Source: Megasphaera massiliensis
GTDB lineage: Bacteria; Bacillota; Negativicutes; Veillonellales; Megasphaeraceae
Reading direction: 5' to 3'
Length of the DNA stretch: 42,713 nt
NCBI RefSeq assembly: GCF_000455225.1
Contig: NZ_HF954537.1
Location: 1,187,350-1,230,062 of the forward strand
Every line of letters begins with the position of its first letter. The first letter of the stretch is position 1. The position numbers and the translations under genes are program-made. A model generated the notes under the pieces. It ran no database searches. It saw only the letters and a list, made by a program, of their open reading frames with translations, and was not told where the DNA came from. Of this stretch, positions 1 to 7,344 are shown piece by piece.

Positions 1-37
1 TCCATGAGGATGACTTTTTTTGTTGGGAATACAGATT

Positions 38-1072
38 CTATAATACGTCGGCCATGTCGTAAATGAGGCGTTCCGTCTTTTCCCAACCGAGACAAGGGTC
101 TGTAATCGACTTGCCGTATACACCATCACTGATTTTCTGGCAGCCGTCTTCGAGATAGCTTTCGATCATAAGGCCTTTTACGAGGTCTTTGATATCGGCA
201 GCATGGCGACGACTCTGAAGGACGTCTTTGGCAATGCGTATCTGTTCGAGATACCGTTTTCCCGAATTGGCATGGTTGGCATCGACGATGACGGCCGGAT
301 GGGAGAGGTCCCGTTTTCCGTAGGCTTCATACAGGCGCTGAAGGTTTTCGTAATGATAGTTTGGAAGACTATTGCCAAAGCTGTCGACGTAGCCCCGAAG
401 AATGGCGTGAGCCATGGGATTTCCGGTCGTCCGGACTTCCCAGCCGCGGAAAAGAAAATTTTGGGAATGCTGAGCAGCTTCAATCGAGTTGAGCATGACT
501 GAAATGTCGCCGGACGTGGGATTTTTCATGCCGACAGGAATGCCGACGCCGCTGGCAATCATGCGGTGAACCTGGTCTTCCACAGAGCGGGCGCCAACGG
601 CAGCATAGGACAAAAGGTCCGATAAGTAACGGAAAATTTCCGGATAGAGGATTTCTTCGGCACAGGTAAAGCCCGTTTCCCGGACGACCCGTACGTTGAG
701 TTCGCGGATAGCCATGATGCCGCCCAGCATGTCTTCCTTCCCTTCCGGATCAGGCTGGTGGAGCATCCCCTTGTAGCCGACGCCGATGGTCCGCGGCTTG
801 CTGGTGTAAACGCGGGGAATGATGAATATTTTGTCTTTCACCCGGTCCTGTACCTTGACCAGGCGATGGATGTAATCGAGAACAGCCTTTTCATTATCGG
901 CAGAACAAGGACCGATGATGAGCAGGAATCGATCATCCTTCCCGGCAAGGATATTTTGGATGACCTCATCACGCCGTCTTTTAACAGCCTTTGAGCCGTC
1001 ATCCATAGGGAATTGTTCCATCAATTCCTGCGGTTCCGGCAGTTTCCGAATATATTCCATTTGCATTTCCAT
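38..1072 (-). CDS. aroF: 3-deoxy-7-phosphoheptulonate (DAHP) synthase, class I (AroF/AroG type)
   Basis: Condenses phosphoenolpyruvate and erythrose-4-phosphate, the first step of the shikimate pathway in the cytosol. The 344-residue protein has the usual length of the AroFGH (type I alpha) family. Visible family motifs are LLIIGPCSADN near residue 50, whose Cys is a metal ligand in this family, YTSKPRT near 90, and VDANHANSGK near 265. The ATG at 1072 is preceded by a G-rich Shine-Dalgarno (GGGGGG, 6 bases upstream). The gene has its own extended -10 promoter just upstream. I see no terminator between the histidine kinase gene and this one, so some readthrough is possible. The feedback specificity (Phe, Tyr or Trp) cannot be read from the sequence by eye. 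The symbol aroF is used generically. Confidence 0.95.
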   Translation of the reverse strand: MEMQMEYIRKLPEPQELMEQFPMDDGSKAVKRRRDEVIQNILAGKDDRFLLIIGPCSADNEKAVLDYIHRLVKVQDRVKDKIFIIPRVYTSKPRTIGVGYKGMLHQPDPEGKEDMLGGIMAIRELNVRVVRETGFTCAEEILYPEIFRYLSDLLSYAAVGARSVEDQVHRMIASGVGIPVGMKNPTSGDISVMLNSIEAAQHSQNFLFRGWEVRTTGNPMAHAILRGYVDSFGNSLPNYHYENLQRLYEAYGKRDLSHPAVIVDANHANSGKRYLEQIRIAKDVLQSRRHAADIKDLVKGLMIESYLEDGCQKISDGVYGKSITDPCLGWEKTERLIYDMADVL

Positions 1073-1107
1073 AGTCTTCCCCCCTGAGTAAAATTCGTCA
1101 CGTCCTC

Positions 1108-1136
1108 ATTATAGCACAGATACTGCCGTTGTCGGA
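1108..1136 (-). promoter_or_regulatory. Promoter of the DAHP synthase gene
   Basis: On the minus strand there is a perfect TATAAT at 1113-1108, preceded by TGC so that it forms an extended -10 (TGnTATAAT). A weak -35 (CCGACA) lies 16 bases upstream. The implied start of transcription is about 30 bases before the ATG at 1072. Read from sequence only. Confidence 0.6.
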
Positions 1137-1143
1137 CAAAAGA

Positions 1144-2418
1144 TTATCCCAGACGGACCGTAAAGGTAATCCGATCTCCCTTATAGGTCGCAAATATCTT
1201 TCCACCCATCAATTTGGTCAATTCCTCAGCCATGGACAAGCCGATACCGTAGCCGGCCTTTTGGCTGTTGTGGGACACGTCGCCGCGGTAGAACCGCTCG
1301 AAGAAGCGAGAATAGTCGACATTGGCCCCGTCGACATAGGTATTGGACACGTCGAGGACGACGCCATTTCCCAGCCGTGACCGGCGCAGGGCCACTTCGA
1401 TACTGCCGCCGTCGTCACAGTATTTGACGGCGTTGTCGACGAGGATATTGACCAATTCATACAGGCATTTACTGTCGCCTTTGAGTCTGACATTGTCGGT
1501 AATAGCCGTAGTCAGCGTCTTTTCAGCGTCGATAGCCAGCTGCTGGAAGGAGTCCGACACGGTTTTTACCGTATCCGAGAAGTTGACGTCGGTAATGACT
1601 AGATCCACTTGCGACCGTTCGCCCATTTTGGACAACAGGATCAAATCTTGAATGAGGTTCGACAGACGGCGGACCTGCTTTAAGATACTGTCCGTCCACT
1701 GACTTTGGCCGTTCAGCATCTCAATGGCTTCAGCATTGGCGGAAATGATGGCAATGGGCGTCTTCAGCTCATGGCCGGCATTGGTAATGAACCGCTTCTG
1801 ATTCTCCATATTCTGGACAAAGGGCCGGATGGCTATGTTGCAGAGGGCGGCCAAAATGAGGATGTAGACGACGACGCAGCCGAAGCCGAACCAGGCCGAG
1901 TAGCGCATAAAGGACGTAACGGCCGCCGCATCGCGGGTGGCGTCCATGATGACGATGAGGAAACTGCCGTCGTCATTGGGTTTTATCACGTAGGCGTAAG
2001 TCGCCCGTCCCTTTTTGAAAAATCCCTGTTTCTGCCCGGTCTCGCGCGACTCTTCGACGGTCGTCCGAGCGTATTCGATGGCTTCCGGCTGAGAAAAAGC
2101 TGCAATGTGCTGGATGTCGATGTGTTCGGCATAACCGTTGCCGTTGACGAGGACGCTGAAGAAACGGATTTGATAGGCAAATTCCGGCGTCTCTTCGGTC
2201 CACGACGGATCGCTGAAGAAACTGCTGTCGTCACCGCCGATTTTCTGAGGCACAGCGCCGTCATTATGGATGATATAGGTCAAAACGGACATGACCTGGG
2301 CGTTCATGCGCATATAGGCAATGGCGTTGATGAGTCCTAAGGCCCCGCCGACGACGACCAGGACGCCGATGACGGCCATGATGAGAAATTTGCGGCGCAA
2401 GCGCTTGATCATGTTCAT
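1144..2418 (-). CDS. Two-component sensor histidine kinase
   Basis: Membrane-bound sensor kinase of 424 residues. There is a transmembrane helix at about residues 12-34, an extracytoplasmic sensor region of about 135 residues, a second helix at about 176-195, and a short linker to the dimerisation domain. The H-box is FITNAGHELKTP, with His216 as the likely phosphorylated residue. The N-box is NILVDNAVKY and the G-box is AGYGIGLSMA. No recognisable sensor fold was identified, so the stimulus is unknown. The start lies 5 bases after the stop of the response-regulator gene, which is its evident partner. A Shine-Dalgarno (AAAGGAAA) precedes the ATG. It is the last gene of the alarmone-synthetase/two-component operon. 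Confidence 0.93.
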   Translation of the reverse strand: MNMIKRLRRKFLIMAVIGVLVVVGGALGLINAIAYMRMNAQVMSVLTYIIHNDGAVPQKIGGDDSSFFSDPSWTEETPEFAYQIRFFSVLVNGNGYAEHIDIQHIAAFSQPEAIEYARTTVEESRETGQKQGFFKKGRATYAYVIKPNDDGSFLIVIMDATRDAAAVTSFMRYSAWFGFGCVVVYILILAALCNIAIRPFVQNMENQKRFITNAGHELKTPIAIISANAEAIEMLNGQSQWTDSILKQVRRLSNLIQDLILLSKMGERSQVDLVITDVNFSDTVKTVSDSFQQLAIDAEKTLTTAITDNVRLKGDSKCLYELVNILVDNAVKYCDDGGSIEVALRRSRLGNGVVLDVSNTYVDGANVDYSRFFERFYRGDVSHNSQKAGYGIGLSMAEELTKLMGGKIFATYKGDRITFTVRLG

Positions 2419-2422
2419 AAGC

Positions 2423-3100
2423 CTATTTCCTTTCTTTTACCGAGAGCAAGTAGGTCTGGCCTCTTTCGCCGACGATTTCGATATCGGCCTGGATGGCTTC
2501 CAGTTTTTCCCGTAAATAGGAGACGTACATAAAGACGATGCCGTCGTCGACGTCACCTTCATCGCCCCAGACGTTGTCGAAAATTTGCTCCGTCGATAAG
2601 GGCTTCCCGACGTTGGCCATGAAAAACTTCATTAACTTCGTTTCTCGGTTAGCCAAGCGAATGGAGCTGCAGCAGACCATTTCCTGTTCATCCACATCGA
2701 GCTTAACGGCTCCGACGTGGAGCTTCGACGGCGTAAAGGACTGGGATCGCCGCGTCAACGAGCGCAGGCGGGCCAGGAGTTCTCCCATGGCAAAAGGTTT
2801 GGTCAGGTAGTCGTCGGCGCCGGCGTCGAGACCGGTGATGCGGTCATCGACTTCGGCCTTAGCCGTCAGCATGAGGACCGGCGTCATATCCCCTTTTTCC
2901 CGGATTTCCTGCAGGGCCTGAACGCCGTCTTTTTTCGGCATCATGATGTCGAGGATCATACAGTCATAAGACTGGACCAGGGCCTTATCGACGGCGGCCT
3001 GACCGTCATAGACGGCATCGACCTCATAGCCCGAATGGGTCAAAATCGCGACCAGGGCCGCGGACATTTCTTTTTCATCTTCCGCTAAGAGAAGGCGCAT
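2423..3100 (-). CDS. OmpR-family response regulator
   Basis: DNA-binding response regulator of 225 residues. The N-terminal receiver domain has the acidic pair Glu7/Asp8, the phospho-acceptor Asp51 (in MILDIMMPKKDG), the conserved Thr79 and Lys101 (YLTKPF). The C-terminal half is an OmpR/PhoB-type winged helix. I start it at the ATG at 3100 rather than 3106, because the AAGGGGG Shine-Dalgarno touches the first ATG but sits 7 bases from the second. The start codon of the downstream histidine kinase follows 4 bases after this gene's stop, so the two are probably translationally coupled. The alarmone synthetase gene ends only a dozen bases upstream, giving an unusual three-gene unit. The target genes are unknown. 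Confidence 0.93.
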   Translation of the reverse strand: MRLLLAEDEKEMSAALVAILTHSGYEVDAVYDGQAAVDKALVQSYDCMILDIMMPKKDGVQALQEIREKGDMTPVLMLTAKAEVDDRITGLDAGADDYLTKPFAMGELLARLRSLTRRSQSFTPSKLHVGAVKLDVDEQEMVCCSSIRLANRETKLMKFFMANVGKPLSTEQIFDNVWGDEGDVDDGIVFMYVSYLREKLEAIQADIEIVGERGQTYLLSVKERK

Positions 3101-3112
3101 CTTCATTCCCCC

Positions 3113-3733
3113 TTATTCTTGTGCATGGATCAAATTGCGGATGGTCTGCATGGACACGTCACACGACGCCAGTTCATCGGCACAACGCTTCAATTCCCGG
3201 ACGATGAGCTGAGGATTTTTGATATCCTGCTTGTACTTCATCTGGTGTTCCAGGCTGGCCCAAGAATCCATGGCAATGGTCCTAAGCTGGACTTCAGCAT
3301 AAAAGCGGCCCGGATTGGCGCCGGTTACGTCTTCATAGGGCGCCTGCAGTTCTAAAATCAGATGGTAACTGCGATAACCGTTGGGCTTGACGTTGCGGAT
3401 ATAATCTTTTTCTTCGACGACGTGAATGTCGGGCTGACTCTTCAAAAAATCAATAGCTCGATAAATATCGTCGAGAAAACAGCAGACGATGCGGATGCCG
3501 ATGGCATCGTATATATGGTGGAGCGCCGACTGTGCTGTCTGGGGCAGGCCTTTGCGGTCGCACTTTTCCCGCATGCTGGCCTCGCCCTTCAGGCGGTAGA
3601 TCAAATGCTCGTAAGCGGCTTCACCGGTCTTTTTCTTGGTATCACTGCTATAGGCCCGGATACGGCCGATAAGGTCCTGCATCACGGCCTCGAGAGCCGG
3701 TTCATATGCACCATAAATGGATGTGCTGTCCAT
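3113..3733 (-). CDS. Small alarmone synthetase (RelA/SpoT synthetase-domain GTP pyrophosphokinase)
   Basis: Protein of 206 residues, the size of the single-domain RelQ/RelP (YjbM/YwaC) small alarmone synthetases that make (p)ppGpp from ATP and GTP or GDP. Synthetase-domain signatures are visible: YRLKGEASMREK near residue 46, IGIRIVCCFLDD near 77, NGYRSYHLI near 118, and the YAEVQLRT strand near 145. There is no HD hydrolase domain and no TGS or ACT regulatory domain. It is the first gene of a unit that continues into a response regulator and histidine kinase, with only 12 bases to the regulator. An extended -10 promoter lies upstream. The sequence cannot separate RelQ from RelP with certainty, so no symbol is assigned. 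Confidence 0.9.
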   Translation of the reverse strand: MDSTSIYGAYEPALEAVMQDLIGRIRAYSSDTKKKTGEAAYEHLIYRLKGEASMREKCDRKGLPQTAQSALHHIYDAIGIRIVCCFLDDIYRAIDFLKSQPDIHVVEEKDYIRNVKPNGYRSYHLILELQAPYEDVTGANPGRFYAEVQLRTIAMDSWASLEHQMKYKQDIKNPQLIVRELKRCADELASCDVSMQTIRNLIHAQE

Positions 3734-3764
3734 AAAATCACCTCATTCACTAACTAGTACGAGT

Positions 3765-3773
3765 ATTATACCA
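3765..3773 (-). promoter_or_regulatory. Extended -10 promoter of the alarmone synthetase/two-component operon
   Basis: The minus strand reads TGG-TATAAT, an extended -10, about 32 bases before the ATG at 3733. No good -35 is present, because that region is occupied by the arm of the rex terminator. A promoter directly behind the upstream gene's terminator is a recurring arrangement in this window. Confidence 0.55.
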
Positions 3774-3774
3774 T

Positions 3775-3812
3775 AAAAAAGGACGGTGCCGCACACGGGC
3801 ACCATCCTTTTT
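3775..3812 (-). terminator. Rho-independent terminator after rex
   Basis: The minus strand forms a long stem (AAAGGATGGTGCC with GGCACCGTCCTTT, one G-U pair) around a 7-base loop, followed by a T run. It ends the rex transcript. The A-rich flank on the other side makes it nearly symmetrical, but there is no opposing gene. Confidence 0.85.
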
Positions 3813-3848
3813 AGATACTGTTTAAATTCTTTTATGAAAGTTTATACA

Positions 3849-3864
3849 ATCGTTGTGCAACGAT
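3849..3864. repeat. Perfect 16-bp palindrome after rex
   Basis: ATCGTTGTGCAACGAT is an exact inverted repeat (7+2+7), lying 2 bases beyond the rex stop codon. No T run follows, so it is not an intrinsic terminator by itself. It could be an operator or an mRNA-end stem. Confidence 0.5.
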
Positions 3865-3866
3865 CT

Positions 3867-4502
3867 TCATTCTGTCTTATTGGTCAGATAGTATGAAATA
3901 CGGCTCAGGCCGATGGACAAATCTTCCCGAAAGACGAAAATCCCGTCCGGTACGGTCAATCTGAGCGGTGCGAAAGACAAAATACCGCGGATACCGGCAT
4001 CGACCATTTGATCTGCCACCTGCTGGGCAACGGCTGCCGGCGTCGTAATGATGCCGATCTGGATGCCTTCGCGACGGATGACGTCCCCCATTTCAGAAAT
4101 CGGCGTGACTTCGACACCGCCGACGTTTTGGCCGATAATGCGATGGTCGACATCAAAGAGGCCCGTCGTCCGGAAACCCAAACGACCGAAGGTCTTATAG
4201 TTCGCCAAGGCCCAGCCGAGATGGCCGATGCCGGCGATGCCGACTTTCCAATGCTGCTGCAAACCGATGATTTCCACGATCTGTTGACACAATTCACTGA
4301 CATAATAACCGACGCCTTTTTTTCCAAAGGCACCAAAGCAGGTAAGGTCCTTGCGAATCTGTTCCGGTGTGATGCCTAAGCGTTCCCCTAATTTTTCGGA
4401 TGAGATGATATCGATTCCCGCATCTTGCAGTAATAGCAAGTCCCTGTAGTACAGCGGCAACCGTTCGATGACAGCATCCGATATTGCCTTTTTCTGTCTC
4501 AT
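3867..4502 (-). CDS. rex: Redox-sensing transcriptional repressor Rex
   Basis: Rex binds NADH/NAD+ and represses fermentation and respiration genes when the NADH:NAD+ ratio is low. The 211-residue protein is full length. The N-terminal winged helix includes KLGERLGITPEQIRKDL (about residues 37-53), the region that reads the operator. A Rossmann NAD-binding domain follows, with GIAGIGHLG near 90, and then a C-terminal domain-swapped helix. The ATG at 4502 is preceded by a GGAGGG ribosome site. The promoter has a near-perfect Rex box over its -35 and spacer and a second half-matched box at the start site, so autoregulation is likely. The gene ends in a terminator at 3775-3812 and is probably monocistronic. 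Confidence 0.96.
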   Translation of the reverse strand: MRQKKAISDAVIERLPLYYRDLLLLQDAGIDIISSEKLGERLGITPEQIRKDLTCFGAFGKKGVGYYVSELCQQIVEIIGLQQHWKVGIAGIGHLGWALANYKTFGRLGFRTTGLFDVDHRIIGQNVGGVEVTPISEMGDVIRREGIQIGIITTPAAVAQQVADQMVDAGIRGILSFAPLRLTVPDGIFVFREDLSIGLSRISYYLTNKTE

Positions 4503-4561
4503 GGATAGTAACCCTCCAACTATGTCCCCAGCTATTCCCTATAGCTATAAGCAATCTTGTC

Positions 4562-4579
4562 TAGTGATAATAGTCACAT
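4562..4579. promoter_or_regulatory. Second candidate Rex box at the rex start site
   Basis: The sequence TAGTGATAATAGTCACAT has the GTGA-N6-TCAC geometry of a Rex site and matches the consensus TTGTGAA-N4-TTCACAA at about 10 of 14 positions. Its centre lies 33 bp from the better box, about three helical turns. It spans the predicted transcription start. Confidence 0.45.
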
Positions 4580-4583
4580 GCCT

Positions 4584-4612
4584 ATTATATATCATTGTGA
4601 ATTATTTCGCAA
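4584..4612 (-). promoter_or_regulatory. rex promoter
   Basis: The minus strand has TATAAT at 4589-4584 and TTGCGA at 4612-4607 with 17-bp spacing. The -35 lies inside the Rex box, so bound Rex would exclude RNA polymerase. The -35 and spacer also overlap the final codons of the upstream ligase gene. Confidence 0.65.
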
Positions 4613-5782
4613 ACTGTTTTTATTACTTTTTTCACATAGTTCCCCAAACATATTGGCGAAGAGGGCACTCATCAACCAAAAAGTGAGCGATATTTGCGTG
4701 CTGAACAAATCATAATCACTGATACCGCTGATGGAAAGCGACAGGACGGACGCCGCCAAGGTCATGGAAAGGGACCGGTCAAAAGTCCGAACGTGATGGT
4801 CTTTTACGTAACGAATAGCGTACCAAGCATTTCCGAAGAAAAACCACAGGCCGAAAAAGGTACCGACCAGCCCCGTTTCCGCCAAGAAATTGAGATACAT
4901 ATTGTGGGCGTGGAAGATGACGATGCCCGCTTCCTGTATCAGTTCATTGTACACGGGATAAACGTGTTTAAAAGCCCCCCAACCGATGCCGAACAAGGGA
5001 TGGTCGAGAAACATAGCAATGGCCGCTTCCCACATATCCATGCGCATGGCAACAGACGTATCGGCTTCACTGTGGCTAAAAATCGATAAGAGCCGGTCGG
5101 CGACACCGCCATGATAAAAGGCTCCGATCAAAGGCGCTGCCAAAAAGAGGAGCCATACCCTCTTGTCCCAAAAAAGGCCAAAGAAAAAGACCAAGGCGCC
5201 GACACTGAGCCAGGCCCCGCGGGAGTAGGTCAAAACCAGGCAAAGGGTCAGGATGGCCAGGAGCACCAAGTACATGACCCGGTGCCAGTAATGGCGGGTG
5301 CAGATCATCATCGATGCTGAAGCGCTCATGACGATCAACAGGAAGGCCGACAGCAAGTTGGGGTTGTACAGCGTCGAATACATGCGACGCCGCAGAAGCG
5401 GAAAAGCCGCCTCATCGACCCATTCGGCATTGTTCAGAACCAGCATGTGAGCATACTGATACAGGCCGTACAAGGCGACGGCAAAGGCACTGAACAAGAG
5501 GGCCGAAAAGAGCATCCTCCGTTCCCACGAACGGTGCACAAAGACCAAGATGCCGTAATAAAGTAGGATATACTGCAGAATCGTAAAAACGTAGAATGCC
5601 ATTCCCATAAAAAAATGGGGCGAGCCGATGAGCGACAAAAAAGCGGCGACGGCAAACCCGACGGCAGGCATGGAAAGAGGCCCTTTTCGAAGAGGCAGGC
5701 GCGGGTACCGCATCATATAATAAAGACCGAGAAGCAAGGCCACGACGAAAAAGCCCTCCATCACAAAAAGATTCAGGGGCAT
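4592..5782 (-). CDS. O-antigen ligase-like (WaaL/Wzy_C) polytopic membrane protein, main frame
   Basis: Inner-membrane protein with roughly ten hydrophobic helices, of the O-antigen ligase/polymerase superfamily that joins undecaprenyl-linked glycans to lipid A-core or extends glycans. The family region is visible as DHPLFGIGWGAFKHV followed by HAHNMYLNFLAETGLVG, about two thirds along. The open frame from the ATG at 5782 gives 396 residues but starts inside the first membrane segment, and no ribosome site precedes this ATG. The natural N-terminus lies in the -1-related frame at 5868-5773, which has a strong Shine-Dalgarno. The two frames join if the T7 tract at 5783-5789 is read with one extra base. 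The gene may therefore be phase-variable, frameshifted, a pseudogene, or a sequencing error. It sits between folC and rex, about 20 kb from the LPS cluster. Ligase versus polymerase cannot be decided here. Confidence 0.85.
   Translation of the reverse strand: MPLNLFVMEGFFVVALLLGLYYMMRYPRLPLRKGPLSMPAVGFAVAAFLSLIGSPHFFMGMAFYVFTILQYILLYYGILVFVHRSWERRMLFSALLFSAFAVALYGLYQYAHMLVLNNAEWVDEAAFPLLRRRMYSTLYNPNLLSAFLLIVMSASASMMICTRHYWHRVMYLVLLAILTLCLVLTYSRGAWLSVGALVFFFGLFWDKRVWLLFLAAPLIGAFYHGGVADRLLSIFSHSEADTSVAMRMDMWEAAIAMFLDHPLFGIGWGAFKHVYPVYNELIQEAGIVIFHAHNMYLNFLAETGLVGTFFGLWFFFGNAWYAIRYVKDHHVRTFDRSLSMTLAASVLSLSISGISDYDLFSTQISLTFWLMSALFANMFGELCEKSNKNSLRNNSQ
4595..4612. promoter_or_regulatory. Rex operator (ROP box)
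   Basis: TTGTGAATTATTTCGCAA matches the Rex consensus TTGTGAA-N4-TTCACAA at 13 of 14 defined positions. It overlaps the -35 of the rex promoter and also encodes the last amino acids of the upstream O-antigen ligase gene, whose TGA follows directly. Confidence 0.75.
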
Positions 5783-5868
5783 AAAAAAACAGTCCCGGCC
5801 AGGGCATAGACGACGCGCAGCCGTGCCCGCTCAGCAGGCGTACTGCCGGTCCGTATCATCCACTTCAT
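5773..5868 (-). CDS. N-terminal fragment of the O-antigen ligase-like protein (frame-shifted)
   Basis: A 31-residue open frame beginning MKWMIRTGS and ending TVFLCP-stop. Its ATG at 5868 has an excellent ribosome site (GGAGGAG, 9 bases upstream). The peptide has a basic start and then the first half of a hydrophobic helix (VVYALAGTVF). It runs out of frame exactly at the T7 tract. One added T, or a -1 ribosomal slip at T-TTT-TTA, makes it continue into MPLNLFVMEGFFVVALLLG of the main frame and completes a membrane helix. I therefore read it as the true start of the ligase rather than a separate gene. Confidence 0.75.
   Translation of the reverse strand: MKWMIRTGSTPAERARLRVVYALAGTVFLCP
5783..5790 (-). 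repeat. T7 homopolymer / slippery heptamer at the frame junction
   Basis: The coding strand reads GTT-TTT-TTA in the upstream frame, and the heptamer T-TTT-TTA fits the X-XXY-YYZ slippery pattern. A -1 slip here places the next codon at the ATG of the main ligase frame. The tract is short for classical phase variation. Confidence 0.6.
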
Positions 5869-5899
5869 ATAGGTTCGCTCCTCCGTAAATATATGTTTT

Positions 5900-5928
5900 A
5901 TTTTATCATAAGGTCCACTCCGGCGCAA
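5900..5928 (-). promoter_or_regulatory. Candidate promoter of the O-antigen ligase-like gene
   Basis: The minus strand has TAAAAT at 5905-5900 and TTGCGC at 5928-5923, spaced 17 bp. It lies just beyond the folC terminator and about 25 bases before the GGAGGAG ribosome site. Confidence 0.5.
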
Positions 5929-5930
5929 CG

Positions 5931-5966
5931 AAAAAGGAGTATCTCCACAGGGAGACACTCCTTTTT
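5931..5966 (-). terminator. Rho-independent terminator after folC
   Basis: A 16-bp stem (AAAAAGGAGTGTCTCC with GGAGATACTCCTTTTT, one G-U pair) closes on the 4-base loop CTGT and ends in T5. It separates the valS-folC operon from the ligase gene. Confidence 0.85.
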
Positions 5967-6030
5967 CGACAGCCTGCTGACAGGTCTGTAAAACGATAGG
6001 TAACGCGTCTTTCCAAGCCGACAAGACGGT

Positions 6031-7335
6031 TTAAAAAAGCTGATAGTTTTTCCGAAGATATGCCCGTACTTCACCTTGAATGTAGAGCGATCCCACGATG
6101 CACAGGACCTGATCCGGTGTTACAGCGGCGAAGGCCTTATCGAGTCCTTCAGCAAGACTTTCGGCCCAATCGGCTTTACAAGGCACAAGTTCTGCCATGG
6201 CCTTCGGATCGGACGTGCGCGTCGTCGGTGCCGGTGCACAGACGACGTAGTCATCTTCGTGAAAGAGTTCCCGTACCATTTGGCTGTAATCCTTATCGGC
6301 TAGGACCGAAAACAGGAAGACCCGCTTGCGGTCTCCAAAGACGTCTTCATAGGTCTTGCAAAAAGTCGTAATGCCGGCCGGATTATGAGCGCCGTCGAGG
6401 ACGACGTCTGTATGGCCGGCCTTAAAGACTTGAAATCGTCCGGGCCACTCGACGTGGCGGATACCATTTTCAAGGGCCGTCCGAGTCAGCTTTTTCTCAT
6501 GGCGGGCCAAGAGGAGCAAGGTCATGACGGCGGCGGCACAGTTGATCCGCTGGTGTTTCCCCAATAAAGGCAGGACCGTCGTAATGGCAAAGCCGAATTT
6601 TTCCCGGACGGTCACCATCTGGCCTGTCGCCGGGTCTTCGGGACCGGCATTGCCGACGACGTCGAAGCTGTGATCAAGGGCATAAAGCCGGCTGTGCATG
6701 GCATAGGCCTTGCGGGCGATAACCGATAGTGCCGGCTCTTCCGCCGTCGTGACGACGGGCACCCCTTCTTTAATGATGCCCGCCTTCTGCTCGGCAATGG
6801 CTTCAATCGTATTGCCGCAGTATTTCATGTGGTCCATAGCCACGTTGGTGATGACCGATACGGCCGGAACGATGACGTTCGTCGAATCGAGGAGTCCCCC
6901 CAGTCCGACTTCGATGACGGCATAGTCGACACCGATGCTGGCAAAATACCAGAAGGCGGCCGCCGTAATCAGTTCGAATTCTGTCGGCCCTTCCCCGCCG
7001 TCAGCTACCATGGCCGTCACGGCGTCTTTGACGACGGCGACGGCAGCGGCAAAGTCATCCTCAGAAATGTCGTGATGGTCGATGTGGATCCGTTCCGTAT
7101 AGGACTCCAAGTGAGGCGACGTGTAGCGGCCGGTCTTAAAACCCGCTTCTGTAAGGGCCGATGCGATCATGGCCGTCACCGATCCCTTGCCGTTGGTACC
7201 GGTGACGTGGATGGTCTTATATTTGTTTTGGGGATTTCCCAGGCGTTCCAAGAGATTTTGGATGCGCCCGAGTCCCAACTGGATGCCAAAGACGTTGGCA
7301 GCTTCTAAATAGTGTATTGCTTCTTCGTATGTCAT
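6031..7335 (-). CDS. folC: Bifunctional folylpolyglutamate synthase / dihydrofolate synthase
   Basis: Adds glutamate to dihydropteroate and to folates using ATP, in the cytosol. The 434 residues match the family length. The P-loop VTGTNGKGSVTAM is at about residues 43-55, the family's Mur-ligase-like centre follows (YTSPHLESYTERI near 71, EVGLGGLLDSTNV near 142), and DGAHNPAG near 313 starts the C-terminal domain. It begins 9 bases after the valS stop, so it shares the T-box-controlled transcript. The same valS-folC order is known in Bacillus. A strong terminator follows at 5931-5966. Confidence 0.95.
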   Translation of the reverse strand: MTYEEAIHYLEAANVFGIQLGLGRIQNLLERLGNPQNKYKTIHVTGTNGKGSVTAMIASALTEAGFKTGRYTSPHLESYTERIHIDHHDISEDDFAAAVAVVKDAVTAMVADGGEGPTEFELITAAAFWYFASIGVDYAVIEVGLGGLLDSTNVIVPAVSVITNVAMDHMKYCGNTIEAIAEQKAGIIKEGVPVVTTAEEPALSVIARKAYAMHSRLYALDHSFDVVGNAGPEDPATGQMVTVREKFGFAITTVLPLLGKHQRINCAAAVMTLLLLARHEKKLTRTALENGIRHVEWPGRFQVFKAGHTDVVLDGAHNPAGITTFCKTYEDVFGDRKRVFLFSVLADKDYSQMVRELFHEDDYVVCAPAPTTRTSDPKAMAELVPCKADWAESLAEGLDKAFAAVTPDQVLCIVGSLYIQGEVRAYLRKNYQLF

Positions 7336-7344
7336 GAGAGCCTC

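Noticed and set aside
5866-6024. Upstream extension of the small MKW frame back to 6024 (83 residues in all)
   Set aside because: The extension would translate the folC terminator hairpin and the promoter region. The ribosome site at the ATG at 5868 decides the start.
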